A DNA stretch of 64,000 nt from Lepidurus packardi (lineage: Eukaryota > Arthropoda > Branchiopoda > Notostraca > Triopsidae), in assembly GCA_023053545.1 (NCBI GenBank), contig JAKZAN010000007.1:3038001-3102000 (forward strand), in the 5' to 3' direction. The position numbers and the translations under genes were made by a program. Below the pieces are notes generated by a model that was not told where the DNA came from, ran no database searches, and saw only the letters and a list, made by a program, of their open reading frames with translations. Each line of letters begins with the position of its first letter. The first letter of the stretch is position 1. Shown here in pieces: positions 23,615 through 37,100 of the stretch.

Positions 23615-24199
23615 ATGGCAAGTCAGTGTTGCTGGATTCTTGGTCTGATGTCTATCTCGGCTTTGCTATTTGTAGTCGTCCGTGCTGACGATTGCCATTT
23701 GACGCCGGTGATTCACGTTCTGCAGCATCCGGGGTGCATTCCCAAGCCAATTCCATCGTTTGCTTGCGTGGGCAAATGCAGCAGCTACGTCCAAGTGTGT
23801 CTATAAAAAACAAAGGAAAATTACTAGAATATTTCGGGTAGATGTTTCTTTTTAACGCTTTTTTTTCTTGACGAAGGTTTCGGGCTCCAAGCTATGGCAG
23901 ACCGAACGATCCTGCATGTGCTGCCAAGAAAGTGGTGAGCGTGAAGCGACCGTCAACTTAGTATGTCCCAAAGCTCCCGCGGGCGAGCCTAAGATCCGAA
24001 AAGTAAGTCCATAACTGATAAGACAAAAGAAGCAATAAAAACTATAATAAATCTTCATTTTTTACAGATCGTAACGCGTGCTCCAGTCGATTGCATGTGC
24101 CGTCCGTGTAATTCAGTCGAGGAAGGGTCGGTATTACCCCAAGAGATGGCGCGGTACATGGATGATGGGACCTTGGCTTCTTTGTCATTTAAATTTTGA
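23615..24199 (+). CDS. burs: Bursicon subunit alpha
   Basis: Three exons: 23615-23794, 23877-24002, 24068-24199 (145 residues). A signal peptide (hydrophobic run LMSISALLFVVV, cleavage near RA-DD) precedes the cystine-knot domain. Diagnostic blocks are DDCHLTPVIHVLQHPGC, CVGKCSSYVQVSGS, ERSCMCCQESGEREA, CPKA, and CMCRPCNSVEE with PQEMA after it. The cysteine pattern is complete. It forms the tanning hormone with pburs, acting on LGR2. The first donor is GTGTGT rather than the consensus, but phase and family alignment require it. A polyadenylation signal lies 130 bp after the stop. Confidence 0.96.
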
Positions 24200-24327
24200 A
24201 GTTTGAATATTTGCTAAGGCTGAAAAACAGAATGTAGAGAATAGAAGAAACACCAGCAGAGTCTGCTGCGATTTTTTCTGGGCCGAACACTATATTTGGG
24301 ATCCTGTATTGCTTTTTTTCGTACACA

Positions 24328-24333
24328 AATAAA
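24328..24333 (+). terminator. Polyadenylation signal of burs
   Basis: AATAAA lies about 130 bp downstream of the burs TGA, followed by a T/C-rich stretch. It is the first such hexamer after the stop. Confidence 0.55.
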
Positions 24334-25122
24334 CATTTAAAAATTTCCCCCGCCCTTTTCTATTGTAACGTACTTCCTTCACGTGACGTTTCCCCCAAAC
24401 TTAGCGTGCTTTCATCAAAACAACATTTTCAAATATAATGCGTCTTGCCTTATTAAGAAGCTTTTGTACAAATTATGTACACAGTATAACAACAAACGTC
24501 CATACATATGAATTACCTTTTCCTTCCAATCTCAACAATGTTAAAAAAAAAATCCTTCAAGAATCCGCTTGTCTGTTGCTTAACATGTAAGTAGAAGAAA
24601 TTCTGGCATTTCTTTGCATTATTAGTATTTCCCACCTATTTCGTATCAGTTTAGTTTTCCGACCGCCAGGGGGATAATTTGATTTCCAATCGACAGGAAT
24701 GCTTTTCGCTTTACAGACATTGGAAGCACTTTTATGTATTTTTTTTTTGTCTTTCAAGAATATCCCAATATTCGCGACGACAATTTCTCTCATATTGATT
24801 TCCGCAGAGAAGAATTGCGTGCGAATCAAAAGCTCTAACACTTTATTTTCCTATACTTTAACACCCTTTCACTCATCCCGAAATCACAATGTTTTTTTTT
24901 CTTGGCCAACCGGAAACCGTTTCTCGGACCAAAACGAAGGAAAAAAAAACTAAAGATAAATTGAGAGAGAGGATCGCAAACGTGGCAAGAATTTCAATTT
25001 TGACTAGCTTGCGCGTAACCTAGCATTCGTCAGTGTTTCCTTTCTCGAACACGTTTCTACAAATAATAATCCTTTTTGGTGGCGTTTTGTATGTGTGTGT
25101 GTAGTATTTCATGGGGGTTGGT
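24334..25122. other. Interval between burs and the 1522-residue gene (convergent 3' ends)
   Basis: No gene was seen. On the minus strand an AATAAA (TTTATT at 24842-24847) could end the transcript of the neighbouring gene, giving a 3' untranslated region of about 280 bp. Small frames here look like chance. Confidence 0.4.
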
Positions 25123-28100
25123 TTAATAAGTGGGGCGACAAGGGGGCGCTGACATGTCGGTGGTATCGCGAGGGTAAGCCGTGTCGGTAGAGAGGCCTGG
25201 GGAGGATGAGGCGCCCTCTGGGGCCTCTCGTTCACCCTTGCCTAAGGTGGTGTTGGCATAGAGTACTTTGGCATCGTAAAAATTAGGAGCCGTCGACGTT
25301 TCAGCGGTTTGGGGCATAGAAGGGACACGGGAGGGGATCGGGGGAGGTAGTTGTGCGGCTTGAGTTCCAGTGGCGGCTCCTGCAGGGTAGTTACGATTGG
25401 GGTCTACCGGGGAGACCATGCCATACGGCACTTGCCTAGTTATCATAGGGGGGTACCTGGGGTACGTCCCTTGTGAGCAAGGGTACATTTGGGAAGACTC
25501 GCAGTGGGGATTATACTGTAAGCGAGCTCCGTTGGCTTCCTGGCCGGGAGCACCGGTTCGGACAGTTAGCGTTGGGTTACTGATTATGGGACAGAGTCCC
25601 CTATGAGGGTGAGGATTGGGGTGACTTTGGTGATGGGGGTGCTGGTATGCGGTTTGGATTAATGCCGGGGTAGAGGAGCTGAGCTTGAGAGGGTAGTGTT
25701 GTTGGGCTGGATGCTGATGGTGGGCGTTGTAGTGAGGATGCATTGGGTGTTGAGGTTCTGGATGACCCTTAGTTGGGGACAAGTTTGGTGCGTAATAAGA
25801 GGTGGGATCCACAAGTTCTACCCACTGATAGGGTTCTCCCGTAGGAGGACCCCGGCGGATAGTACCGTAACAGGAAGGGTTTACACTTTGCTGTTGTTGC
25901 TGCTGTTGTTGTTGTTGTTGAGAAGGGAATCGGTCCAGAGTTTGTGTACGAAGAGGATTATTATGGTGCTGACGGAGAAGGAGCGCTCCAGGAGCCTCTT
26001 TGCTGCCTTTAAAGGCAGGTCTAGGGTTTTGCTGGCTGTTTCCAGTTCCTACATGTTGGAAGAGATCCCCGGTTGACGCGTAGACTTGGAGCATGCTGGC
26101 GTGTCTGGGGCCGTAAACGGCTCCGGTGTGGGGGCGTTGGGCTTCTTGGTGGGGCATGTTAAAATAAGCTGTAGCTGACGTTTCTTCTTGTAGTACCGGG
26201 AGCATCGAACGCCGTTTTTCTCGTGGATCAACAGCACTAGCGGTTGCCGTAGGAGTTGTAGCGGAACTGGTAACAGTGACGGGGTTAGATTGTTCATCTT
26301 GCGGGTAGGGCCAGGTGGCGTGGCTGCCAGTATGGGTCCGACTAGCTAACGTCGGGGGCTGGAGCTGAGCTTGCATTTGCTGGAGGATTTCTGAGGTAGT
26401 ACTGAATCGGGGTTTGATTCCCCGCACAGATGGCCTCCTTAGGAACCCATAGTCTTCAGTTTCATCATCAGCCCCATTGTATCGCTGCCGCATTCGTTCA
26501 ATGCGGTCCAAACCTTGCCGGACAAACTGAATCAACTCATCCGATTCAGCCATCAGTTCCAACTCCCCATTCATCATACTGTTATCGTGTGATCCTAGCC
26601 CGCTGTCACCAGAACTCCCCGAACTGCGAGAACCTCCCACATCTTCATGCCTGAGTTCTTCGGCCAGTAGCGCTCTTGCCACGTGCATTACACAATTAGT
26701 GTTGACGCCACTCGGATCACCGCTTAAAACTGCTTCAATATCCTCCAAGCTATACGAATCCGCACCGGAAGACTGTGAGTCTAAGGATCCCGCATCCTTA
26801 CGGTCCTCCGGAACGCGGAGCAAATGGCCCCGGACGGGAACTGGCGGCGGTTGAGGCCTCCGCTGTTGTTGATGCTGCTCAAGCTGTGGTTGGGGGGGCA
26901 ACACACCATTTTGGCGTTGTGAATGATAGATTTGATCCGTCCGAGGCACCACATTGGGTAACCGTCCCAAGAACTCCCCTTGGGACTCAGAACCTGCCTT
27001 TTTAGGCAAAATATGCACCACGTGGTGCTTTCTAATTGGGCGCAACTTGGGTTCGACTTCGGAAGGTGGGGGCGGAGACAAACTACGATTTAAGAGACCT
27101 TTGTTGATCTTCCACTGTCGGGGATCTTGCAGTACTTGGTTGGCAAGTTGACTGTTGACCGTTTTATCTTTACTTTTCTCTTTCTTGGATTTAAAGAACA
27201 GCTCGTTCAATTTTTTATAGGTAGACGTGTTATTACTTCTACAGCCTGGATTCGCGTTCGTATCCTGGGCTGGCGGAGAAGTCGTTTGGATGACTGGTAC
27301 GTCCAACACTTGTGGAAAACCTTGTGGGCGCTGATCGGTCTCTTGGGACAAGGTTTGCGGCTCCGATGAAGGGTCTAGATGACTTTGGACTTCGCAATGA
27401 TTGCCTACCCATCCACCTCCTTGTTGTTGTTGAGAAGGAGCTTCATTTTCCTGAGGCTCGGCCAAAACCGAAGGTCCGGTGGTTTCTTCATGGTCGTCAC
27501 TCAAGTCAGTCAACCACCGAAGTCGTTCAACCAGTGTATCACCACCTTTTCCGCCCCCACGGGGTAGGTATTGACTATCGTAGGCATTCACAGGACTCCG
27601 TGCCCGATTGTCCTCAGGTCGCCGGTTGGGAGTAGGCGTGGCTAATCCCATTTCTTTTTCGTCGGTCTCATTGCGGCTCAGCTCCATAGCTTCCCTGACG
27701 CGGCGCCGCCCTTCATACCTGTAACAAAGCCATGTGTGAATGACTGGTTTACAACAGAACTGTTTTTCTCTGAGCCACACAATTAAATACCCAAACAAAG
27801 CAACCCCCGCCAAAAAAGAGAAAAAAAAACTTTCACTCTCGCATCCCGTTCTGGGCGTAGGATGTTCTGCGAACACGCGAACGACATTCGTTGAAATGCC
27901 AAACGATCAAGTGAAATGGATTTTAAATTAAACATAAATTGAGTATAAAACATATAATATATTTGGAACTTACTTTTGAGCAATTTCTGCTTCTGTCAAC
28001 ATGATGGTCCGGTACGTGGGGATTTCTTTTACGCCAGTACTACTACTATTGGCCGACGCTGAAGCTGAAGTTTCAGGGTAATGCTGAAGGAGCTTCCTTG

Positions 28101-31100
28101 CTCGGGGGAATAATTGCTGGAAGGCAGAATTACTGCGATTGCCACTACTTCCGAGCCCACCATCACTCTTCCGGCCCCCAGAGGCGCTCTCATCGTCACT
28201 ACCTTTGGTATGGCCATTCTTTGAGTCTTCACCATTGTTAACCGCCGTGCGTCCGGATCCGACTACCCCGTCACCCTCGTCGACGTCCGTGTTTGGATCG
28301 TCCACAAATCGTACCCCTGCTCGCACTTCCCCTACCCCTCGCCAGGTCTTGCCTCCTTTCAGGATCCCATGCTTGGGCTGGATCCCCAAACCCATCAGAA
28401 TAGTCTCTCGGCTCCCAAAATCACCCTCTTCATCCTCGCCTCCGCGGTTTTGCTCCTCCACTGTCGCAAGCATACTGCTGTTACTAGCTTGCGGCTCTTC
28501 AGGAACCTCGGGTTCGGGGTCACTAAAGGAAGTCACCTTTTCTGCTCCGACGCCGGACTGCGTCTGGTACTTGGCCGCAACTCCCTCGTCTTCATGATCC
28601 TGGAGAGGGGAGGAGGAACGTTCCTGCATAGCCTCTTCCGCTTCCTCTAATGCTGGAGCTAGGGTCGCGGGCTGTCCTTGTGTCGAATAAATGCTAGAAT
28701 GTGTGTCAACGTGGGCTGTTTCGTTTCCAATGCCACTCATGGCAGGATCTTCGTCAAGTACCGGTAGTGCAGCGTAGGGGGACTCTACCGGAGTGCTATC
28801 TTCATTCGAACGCGTTTCATTGTCTGCACTTGACTCTGAACCTGAGCAGGATACAAAAAAAAAAGAGAAGAAACGAAAACGACTGTTAGAAATGATCAAA
28901 CAACGATGTAACATATATGTCCCACCCCTCCCCCTGTTTCCAGGAAAACCATAATTTCGTCCACCCTTTTTAGAAGTGCGTGTCCTGCTGCAATATGAAC
29001 GAAATGCAGGCGCAGTATCAGGTTTCACGGAAACCAACAGGCTCACACTCCCCTGGCTTTAACACTGCGTAGTTTTGTAGTGGGAGTGTTAACTCCGTTA
29101 AAAAAATCCTAGAATGTGACTGCGCATTCACTAAACGCGCTACATATCTAATTAAGTTTGAGACTTTTGGAAACCTTTCGAAGAATTTTTTTTCAAGAAT
29201 AAAACTAATGGGTTTAGGGAAAAAGAACTAATTGTTAAATAATCACAAAGAAATAAGTTAGACTATTAAAAATTTATTACAGCGAGTATGTGGAGATTTG
29301 ATTCTGAAGATGCCTGACTTTAACTATGGAGAGATTTGTCTTACGTATCGAGTCGTGTCCTTGTTAAAAGATATAATTGAATTGCCTACTTAATATACTG
29401 AATAAATCTATTTAAATAAATTATAAAGAAAACGTACAATAAACGAAGTTGTGTCCCATTTCCTTGCTCCAATCTGATTCCCTTACTATGGGCAGGCCCC
29501 TCCTCGGAACCCTTCGAAGCTTCTTGCTTGTAAGGACTTCAATTCAATTATTTTTTATCGATCCAGTAGACAATTCCTCTTTCCCAAGGTTTTATCTTGC
29601 TTCGCATTCTTTCTCTTTTAGTGTAGAAAATATTTAAATCCCAAACCGGCGAGAATGAAGCCGGATATATCTCCCCCCTTCGCCTTCGAAAAAAAATCAA
29701 ATGTGAGAGCACGTGTTCGGTTACTTATATTTGGTAACTTATATTGCCCTTACAAGTTTGTTCCGTTCTTTCTAAAGTTTGCATCACCTCGGGCTCCGAG
29801 CAAGTAAGCCTTGATTCTACTCGGTGGGCTGTAGACTAAGTGGGAGTCAAATTTTCAACACGAACTGGAATATAGTGAAGGGGATTTACAAACCAATAAG
29901 GGTAGCAATTACGAAAAACCAAGTCAAACAACGCATAATTAAGCAATTCGTACGTAACGTTAGCAGGCAACTGTAATCCAAGTAATCCATGTCCTGTATG
30001 TCCAGAACCGTGTTCCTTAAGTGCGAACTTAACTCAAAAACAATCTTTAGACTTACAGTATTATGTTGTATTTATATTCCATCCATCAGGTAACTGCTGA
30101 AAAGTACTCTGGTTGCAAGAAACTTATATTAAACGTAAACGAATTATATGAAATAAGTATGAATGATACAAAATAAATATGAATTATATGAAATAAATAT
30201 GGATGACTTTAAATAAATATGAATTATGTGAAATATATAACAGTTACTCAAAAACTTTGCCGGTCACAATTAGAAAAGCAGAGAATCCAGAGTTTAGACG
30301 ATCACCTACACGAATATATAAACCCCACATAAAATAACCCTTTTTAGAGACAAGATTTATATTTATCGGTTCACTAATTGATCTGTTGGTGAAATTTTAA
30401 ACTTCAGCATTTAAATCCAGGGAAAATCGGTGACGTTATAACGTAATAATGGGTTTTATCTCAAATTATTTATAACATCCACAAGGCTATCAAAGGTAAG
30501 TAATATACGTTTACAAATACTGCAAAATGCTCTTGAAACCGAAATGTAATATACTGAAAGAGGAAACAGTTCGCCTGAAGAAGCATAACTGGAAATGTTT
30601 AGTAGTAGCCGCTCGTCTAACCTATTTCTTCCTCCGCGTCACGTCAGCGCGGAGCAAAAAGCTGATATTCCAAACTCGCTTAAAAATCAGCCAGTTTACA
30701 GAAGAAGTCAACTTTACGTTTGAAATAAAATTTACTGTATAGCCATTCTGAAAACAGGAAGCTTCTAATATGTGAGTTTTACACACGAAAGACCTATTGG
30801 TCCTGAAAATTGGTACTCCATGCTTTTCTAATGGGGGCCGGTTGAGTCTTGGAGTTCTCCAACGTTGCAGCAATAGATCCAATATTTGAAAGATACTTCC
30901 TTTAAGGTTCATGATTAAAGTTAGGTATATACTTAGGTGCCAAATTGTTTAGTGAAGCCAGCTTTATAACCTATAAAAGATAGTTTTACAGTTTAGTTCC
31001 CCTTTTACTTAGTACAGCTACCGAGATATCCGACAGTATATTTTAGACTTTACTCCGTTTCATGAGATATACAACGACAGGTTGATGTTGTGGCTCTTCA

Positions 31101-34100
31101 GAAAATCGTTAGAGAAAACTAAGAGATTTTTTCTAAGCGACACCGTTTTTTTATGTTGGGGACTTCAAGTGGGCTAATAGCTGCGGCTTCATGGCCAAGC
31201 CGTCTTATTCTTAAGGCTATTATCCTAGCCTTTTTTTGGTAGTTTCCTTGGGTCCAGGCTTCCATGGTAAATACCCCCTTCTCCCCTGCCTTTCGTTCTT
31301 CTTCACCCACACAGAAAAAGTGACCTGTTTTCGGCTCCCATCCTTTCCACAAAAGCGTTTAAACTAGAAGCAATGTCCAGACTGGCCTGTTGCCCTATAT
31401 TTTTTAGAGGGGATTGCAAACTATGAACGCCTTGGGTTACCTTATGGATCTATGCAGAGAAAAACTGACTCTGACCCTACTTTTTAACCCTGCAGCAATC
31501 TAGTGCATCCCTGCTTCCTCACTAGATGTCGCTTTTTCTTTTCAAAAGAAATAACGACAAGTCGTTTGAATTCCAATAAGAATTATGTTCCCTTAACGTT
31601 TTCGTAGGGCTTAGCTTGATGCAGCAAAGCAACACCACGAGGCATACAGTGCTTTGCATGGGTGTTTATGAGCGCGCATTGCTTCTGCGCATAAAACGGC
31701 AAGCAGTAAGAACTATAAAACCGCGTACTCGTTTTTGCATGAAATTTTCCTTGAATCATGCATTAAAATAATTTCTAGAGAACGAGATTTTTTACACTCG
31801 CAATTTTGTTTCCTGTAGGTTACAAATTAATTTAAATTGACAAGTTACTTAAGGCAGAAATAAAAATAAGTAAACAGTGCTGACCTCCATTTTGGTATTA
31901 CCTACATTGCTTTTTATTTCTATTACATACATTGTACTTTTTTAAGTAAGATTGCCTCGGCATTCCCCGTGCTATCGAGGCATGGAAGGTAGACAATCTA
32001 CGGACCTTCGCGTATTGATGCGAAACAGTCACAGATGGCACTGATGTTTGTTATCGTTTTGTGAAAGACTCGCGTAAAAAAGTAAAAAAAAAAAAAAAAA
32101 AAGGAAATCGACAGCTAATTATCGGCAAATTTTCTAAATTTCTTTTGCTTCTGAAAAGTACAACTTTTCACCACATTTTGCTGTAGCAGCACAATGTTCC
32201 CAAATCAAGTCGTCTACCTTTCGGAACAAGATTTCTCGAAAAACTGCCTTGTCATATTTCAAAACAATTTATGCCACATTCCTTTTTTAGTACCGAGTGC
32301 ACAACCAATGGATTGTTTTTTCGTTACCGTAGTATCGAGCTAACGTATACGGGAGCCTTAATATGAATTATTTATTGTGGCAAGAAGCTTATTCGGTATA
32401 ATAACCGACAATCCCCAATTATTTCAAGAACGGCATTACTGCAAGGAGTTCATTAGTGGATGACAAAAGGTAACAAGTACGAGCGAATTACGTGCAGCGA
32501 ACAATAATATATATCAGCTCCGTCTGTAATTATCACCAAGAACAACTTTGTCCTATATGCTTCGCTTGTCCCTTTAATGAAAGGTCTGAGTCTGGCTTGT
32601 TCCTATCTTTCGTTATCGTGTGTGGCTTCCGATAACGTGAATTCCAATTAATCCCTTGACCTTATTAAACAAACAAAATTTCTTTCCCGCAACCTGAACT
32701 GAATCTCTTTAGCATGAAAAACTTACAATATCACCATCTTATCTCAGCTTTAACCACCAAATATCCGGTGACAATAACGTTGTACTGTGGAGATGTCAAG
32801 AATTAATTAAGAAATATTTCTTTGTTCGGCAATGCATGTGTTGGATTTACAATGCCTATACTTTAGCAACAAGAATTCCAACTACGTAAAAACAGCCCAA
32901 GAGACTAAAAAAGAAACCGTAAACCCAAAGGGGAAAAAAAACGGCGGAAAAGCGTGGCTTGCTTATTGAACGGACCTGCCAAACAACAAATCTCTTCTGC
33001 CCTGGGGTCCAATTAGATTTTTTTTTTTAAATAGCAATGAGAATATCTTCCGAGAATCTTATTTTAGTTTTTAAGTCAATTAAGACGCTTATTGACAGTT
33101 CTTCTTCGCCGAAATGGAAGAAATCTTGATCGTTTTAACACATTTCTGCAGAAATGAGACCTAAGAAAACACATGTTCGCCAAACAAAACACTTTCCCCC
33201 ATGCCAGAAGCAACCCGTAACCAAACATTTAAAATCTGGACTGCGTTACACATAAACATGTCTGCAGTAATTGTGCAGTAACACCAGCAAACATTTGCAA
33301 AGACGTTATGAATTATTGAATAATTGTGTAATTGTGATAATTGTGTAATTGTGATAATTGTAATTGTGATAATTGTATAAATTATGAGTAATTGTGCAGA
33401 AGTACCAGCAAATGTTTGCTTAAAGACATTATGAATTTAAGTGTTCACTTAAAGCGAGTCTTCCCAAGTTTTGATCCCATTATCTTAGAAACATTTCTGC
33501 ATTCCGACAGTAATTTCCCTCAACACGTACAAATTTAAATTCCGCCCACACAAAAGTGTCTCCCTATACGAGCGTTCGTATTAATCATCAAAATGTAACC
33601 ATTATCCTCAAAATTTATAGTAGAAATAAAAAAAAATATTTTCTCGGCCGTTCTAATACTTCTGCAGAAATGCTAGCAATACACCTCTTCAGTAATTTCT
33701 AAAAATAAATCACATACAGATAAATCCGCTGCAAGGCACAAGGCTGAACATGTTAAGACAAGGACTGGATCGTCTTAGCTACCTTTTGCTTCTTAAAAAG
33801 TTGCAAAACATAAAATTTATGTTAAGAAAGAACCCTGGCAGTAATTTTTGTCAGACTCTTTTCAGAGATAGTGCAGGATTGAGCTAAAATCGCTACTGAA
33901 AACCCCCCAACCAACGTGGGATTAAACGCGTTCGCTGCAAGCTCATCACGTGTCGTCAAGAGCAATGGATTCGCTGCAGCAATACATTCAGTCACGCCCC
34001 AAGAAATATCCCCCCCCCCCCCTAAGAAAATCCCTACATCATCGCTCAAACTATTAACCAAATTACGAGCTCAGCGAATTCCACAAACAACTTCAATTTG

Positions 34101-37100
34101 CCTTAAAAATTTCCTTTACATTTTTCCTTCATTTCTGCAGTAAAATTATGCCTTACGCAATAACTTCAGAGCTTCAATCGGAAATTCTTCTCTCAAAAAC
34201 AATTTAATATAGGGTACCTTTAGAAAATACCGTATATTTACCACTTTTTGTTCCACCCTAGAAACCTATACTTTCCAATCTTCCAACACAAATTCATCCC
34301 TTGAGAAGCCCATCAGCCTTCAGAATTTTCTTCTTGCGCAGCCTAATCCAAGTCCCACACAGAAATGTGGGTACTTCGTAGTATATTTCTAAATGTGTAA
34401 TGTGTATACGAAAAGAAATAGCATACAAGTCAAATAAGGGGACGAAAAGGGAAGAAGAGAGAAGGAAACAGAGACTGCGGCAATAGAGAAGTTCGGGTCT
34501 CTATCGATCGAATCCCTAAAGTTGCTGCCCACTAACTCGTCAACGAATCCCTGCTCTAGCTCCTTCACATCTCGGTCTTTCTCTTCTCTCTCTCTCTCTT
34601 TATCCCTTCTTTCCCCTATGCATCTTAGTGTAGGCCGGCCACCCTCTGCTCTTCTTCCTCCCTCATCCCCCCTCTATTCCTCTTGTCCGTTCCATCAGCA
34701 TCCCTGTTTGGGAAGCCAAGACACAAACGGATCGATAAAAGAAACTTTTGCTTCTACCCGCTCCACGGTCGCCATACACAGAGCACTTGCTTTTGTATTG
34801 CTATCGCGCCTCACATGCTAGCTTCCCTTAGCACTATATTAGTGCGTAAGAAACGTGTTCGGGAAAAAGCTCAAGAGGCAATTACTCAGCCATTACAATT
34901 GTGCAATTTTCCTGGCGACACGCGTTAAGAAAGTGAGGGTGAAGCCTTTCTGTCACACGGTTACCTCGAAAACGACTGCAGTTATATCCCACTTACATAT
35001 CTTCCATTGCTGACTTCGACTTCATGGAAACTAACTGCAAGCTCTTGAAGTGTCATCTATCTTGGGGGTTTTGTCGACACTCAGCAAAACTGTTTAAGTA
35101 GTTAGTTTATAGGAAAAGCTGCAAATTTCTGCAACAAAACTGCCACTAAAACATATAGCTTCCAGTTTCTGTTCCTGGCTCTACAAGGAGTTCATTAACC
35201 ATTTGAAACAGTCCAACCCATTGTGAAAGGAAGAAGGGTGATCTTAGGGTTCTCCATTACTGCGGCAAGAAATGTTTATTTCTTCAAGGGAATTAATTCC
35301 TTTCTCGACTGTTCGACCACGAACGGAAGAAATGGTCTGTAACGGAAAGAAAGGAAGGCAGTCATACGTTTTTCCTCCTCATCCCCAACACAAGCCACAC
35401 CCAACAGACCCAATCAGACACTAAAACTAAAAACGACTGTCCATCCCAAGGTCAGGGAAGCAATATAACCGGGTCAAGGACGTTTATTGCCATCTATTTG
35501 ACCTCAATTTTCAACTCGACCATAGCACTCCAAAGAGTCCTGTATATATAGCTATGCTGACGTAAATCTGCCGTGGACTAAAGTAATCAACAGCAATACT
35601 GTATTTCTTTGGCTGCAAGTCTGGTTCCACTCCATGAACTTTCGAGTCAGAAGTAATTATAGGAATTTTAAGGCCAGATTCCTTTCTACAGACGACCTAT
35701 ATTAAGATAGGCTTCCTGACAGGGATATTACTGCAGTCTCATCGATCTCTCCGGAAATCCAACCGGGTCTCTTTTTGGTATATAGCCACGTTTACGGTCC
35801 CAGTATACACTCCAGGAGACACAGAGAGGCCGGAAGCACGATCATAGAGAACCCTGGATATTATTGAAGAGTATTCAGTAAAAGAGAAGGCCTAAGTGGC
35901 GAGGAACGGGCAGAAATGTAACGATCTGTAACTAACAGAAGGGATTTTTTAGGTTGAAAGTTTGGGAAAGTACCAAGGAAATGGTAAATCGGCCTCTACA
36001 GTTTTTAAGCGGCCAGGGAATGTATTCCCTTGTCACTACTGGAAAATATAGCTGCGGTTTAACTGCAGCAGTAATTGCTCAAACTCGAGGGTAGTAATCC
36101 TTGAGCTTATCATACGATTCTCTAGCACACAGCGCCAAAGGGCTAATGACTAGAGAAGGGGGCGCCCACACCCAAGGTTTTGGCTGTGTTATTCTGGAGT
36201 TTTGAGGCCCATGAATCCCTCATTACTGCTGCAACAATAACTGCGCAGTAATGGCCCATTCCAATGACATGCACATACTTTCTTTTGGGAAGTTTGTAGT
36301 GCAATTGTATGTACAGAATTAAAAAGACAAACAGAGCAGACCCGTTTGTTTCCTAAGGTTTGCACGGCAATTATTGATGGTAATTAGTACGGTTTTTTTC
36401 CTTTTCTAGCCACAAGAAGCTTTTACCCTGAATTCCACAAAATAATTGAGTGTCACAAACATTTCCTAGAATAAGTGGCAGAAATATTTCAGCTGTGCGC
36501 GACCGAAATTTCACCACGCTGCTTGGTTTCTTCAGCTGCATGGATTCCAGACGTGCTTTGCCAGATCTCTTCCTCCTATAAGACTCCCTTTTTATTCTTT
36601 TCCGTTGCTTCTATGTTGGTTTTTGTTCCTAAAATGTTTATTGATCTGACTCTTAAAAATACTGCAACTGAACCTACCAGGTCCCCTAACCATCGCCCAA
36701 GTGCCCGAATAATTCTCTAAATCCTGAACCGCCTCCACCTCTTGTGCTACCACTACCAGTAACAACAAAATGTCTACAAGAATAGTTATAAACATCACTT
36801 ACCAGTCACAAAATAAAAAAAATAAAAAATTCCTAAGCCACGCAAACTCCTTTCTCATCTCCCTCTCGCTCTCTGCGGTCTTTCCATTGAACGCGTGCAG
36901 TTCTCTGCCAGCGGCTTCCGATCTTCGTATCACGAGTCTTTGTTCGGTGTTATAAGGTAAAACGCATCGAGTCGAGACGACATTTGTGGGCTTAGACGAA
37001 GGTGCGGTTCTCCTAGCCTCCACATGTGAGAAAAAGCGTCAAGCTTCATCTCTCATGCGAGCCCAATAGCATACGACAAGGACTTAAAAGACACTGTAAG

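Noticed and set aside
22258..24199. A fused bursicon alpha-beta gene
   Set aside because: The two genes lie on opposite strands, and each has its own signal peptide and stop.
25123..27718. Several plus-strand frames opposite the large exon
   Set aside because: They are antisense shadows of a strongly biased (Gln, Pro, His) coding exon.
28842..29046. Upstream extension of the frame before exon 2 of the same gene
   Set aside because: It lies before a good acceptor (cctgctcag) and has intron-like composition; the spliced phase is satisfied without it.
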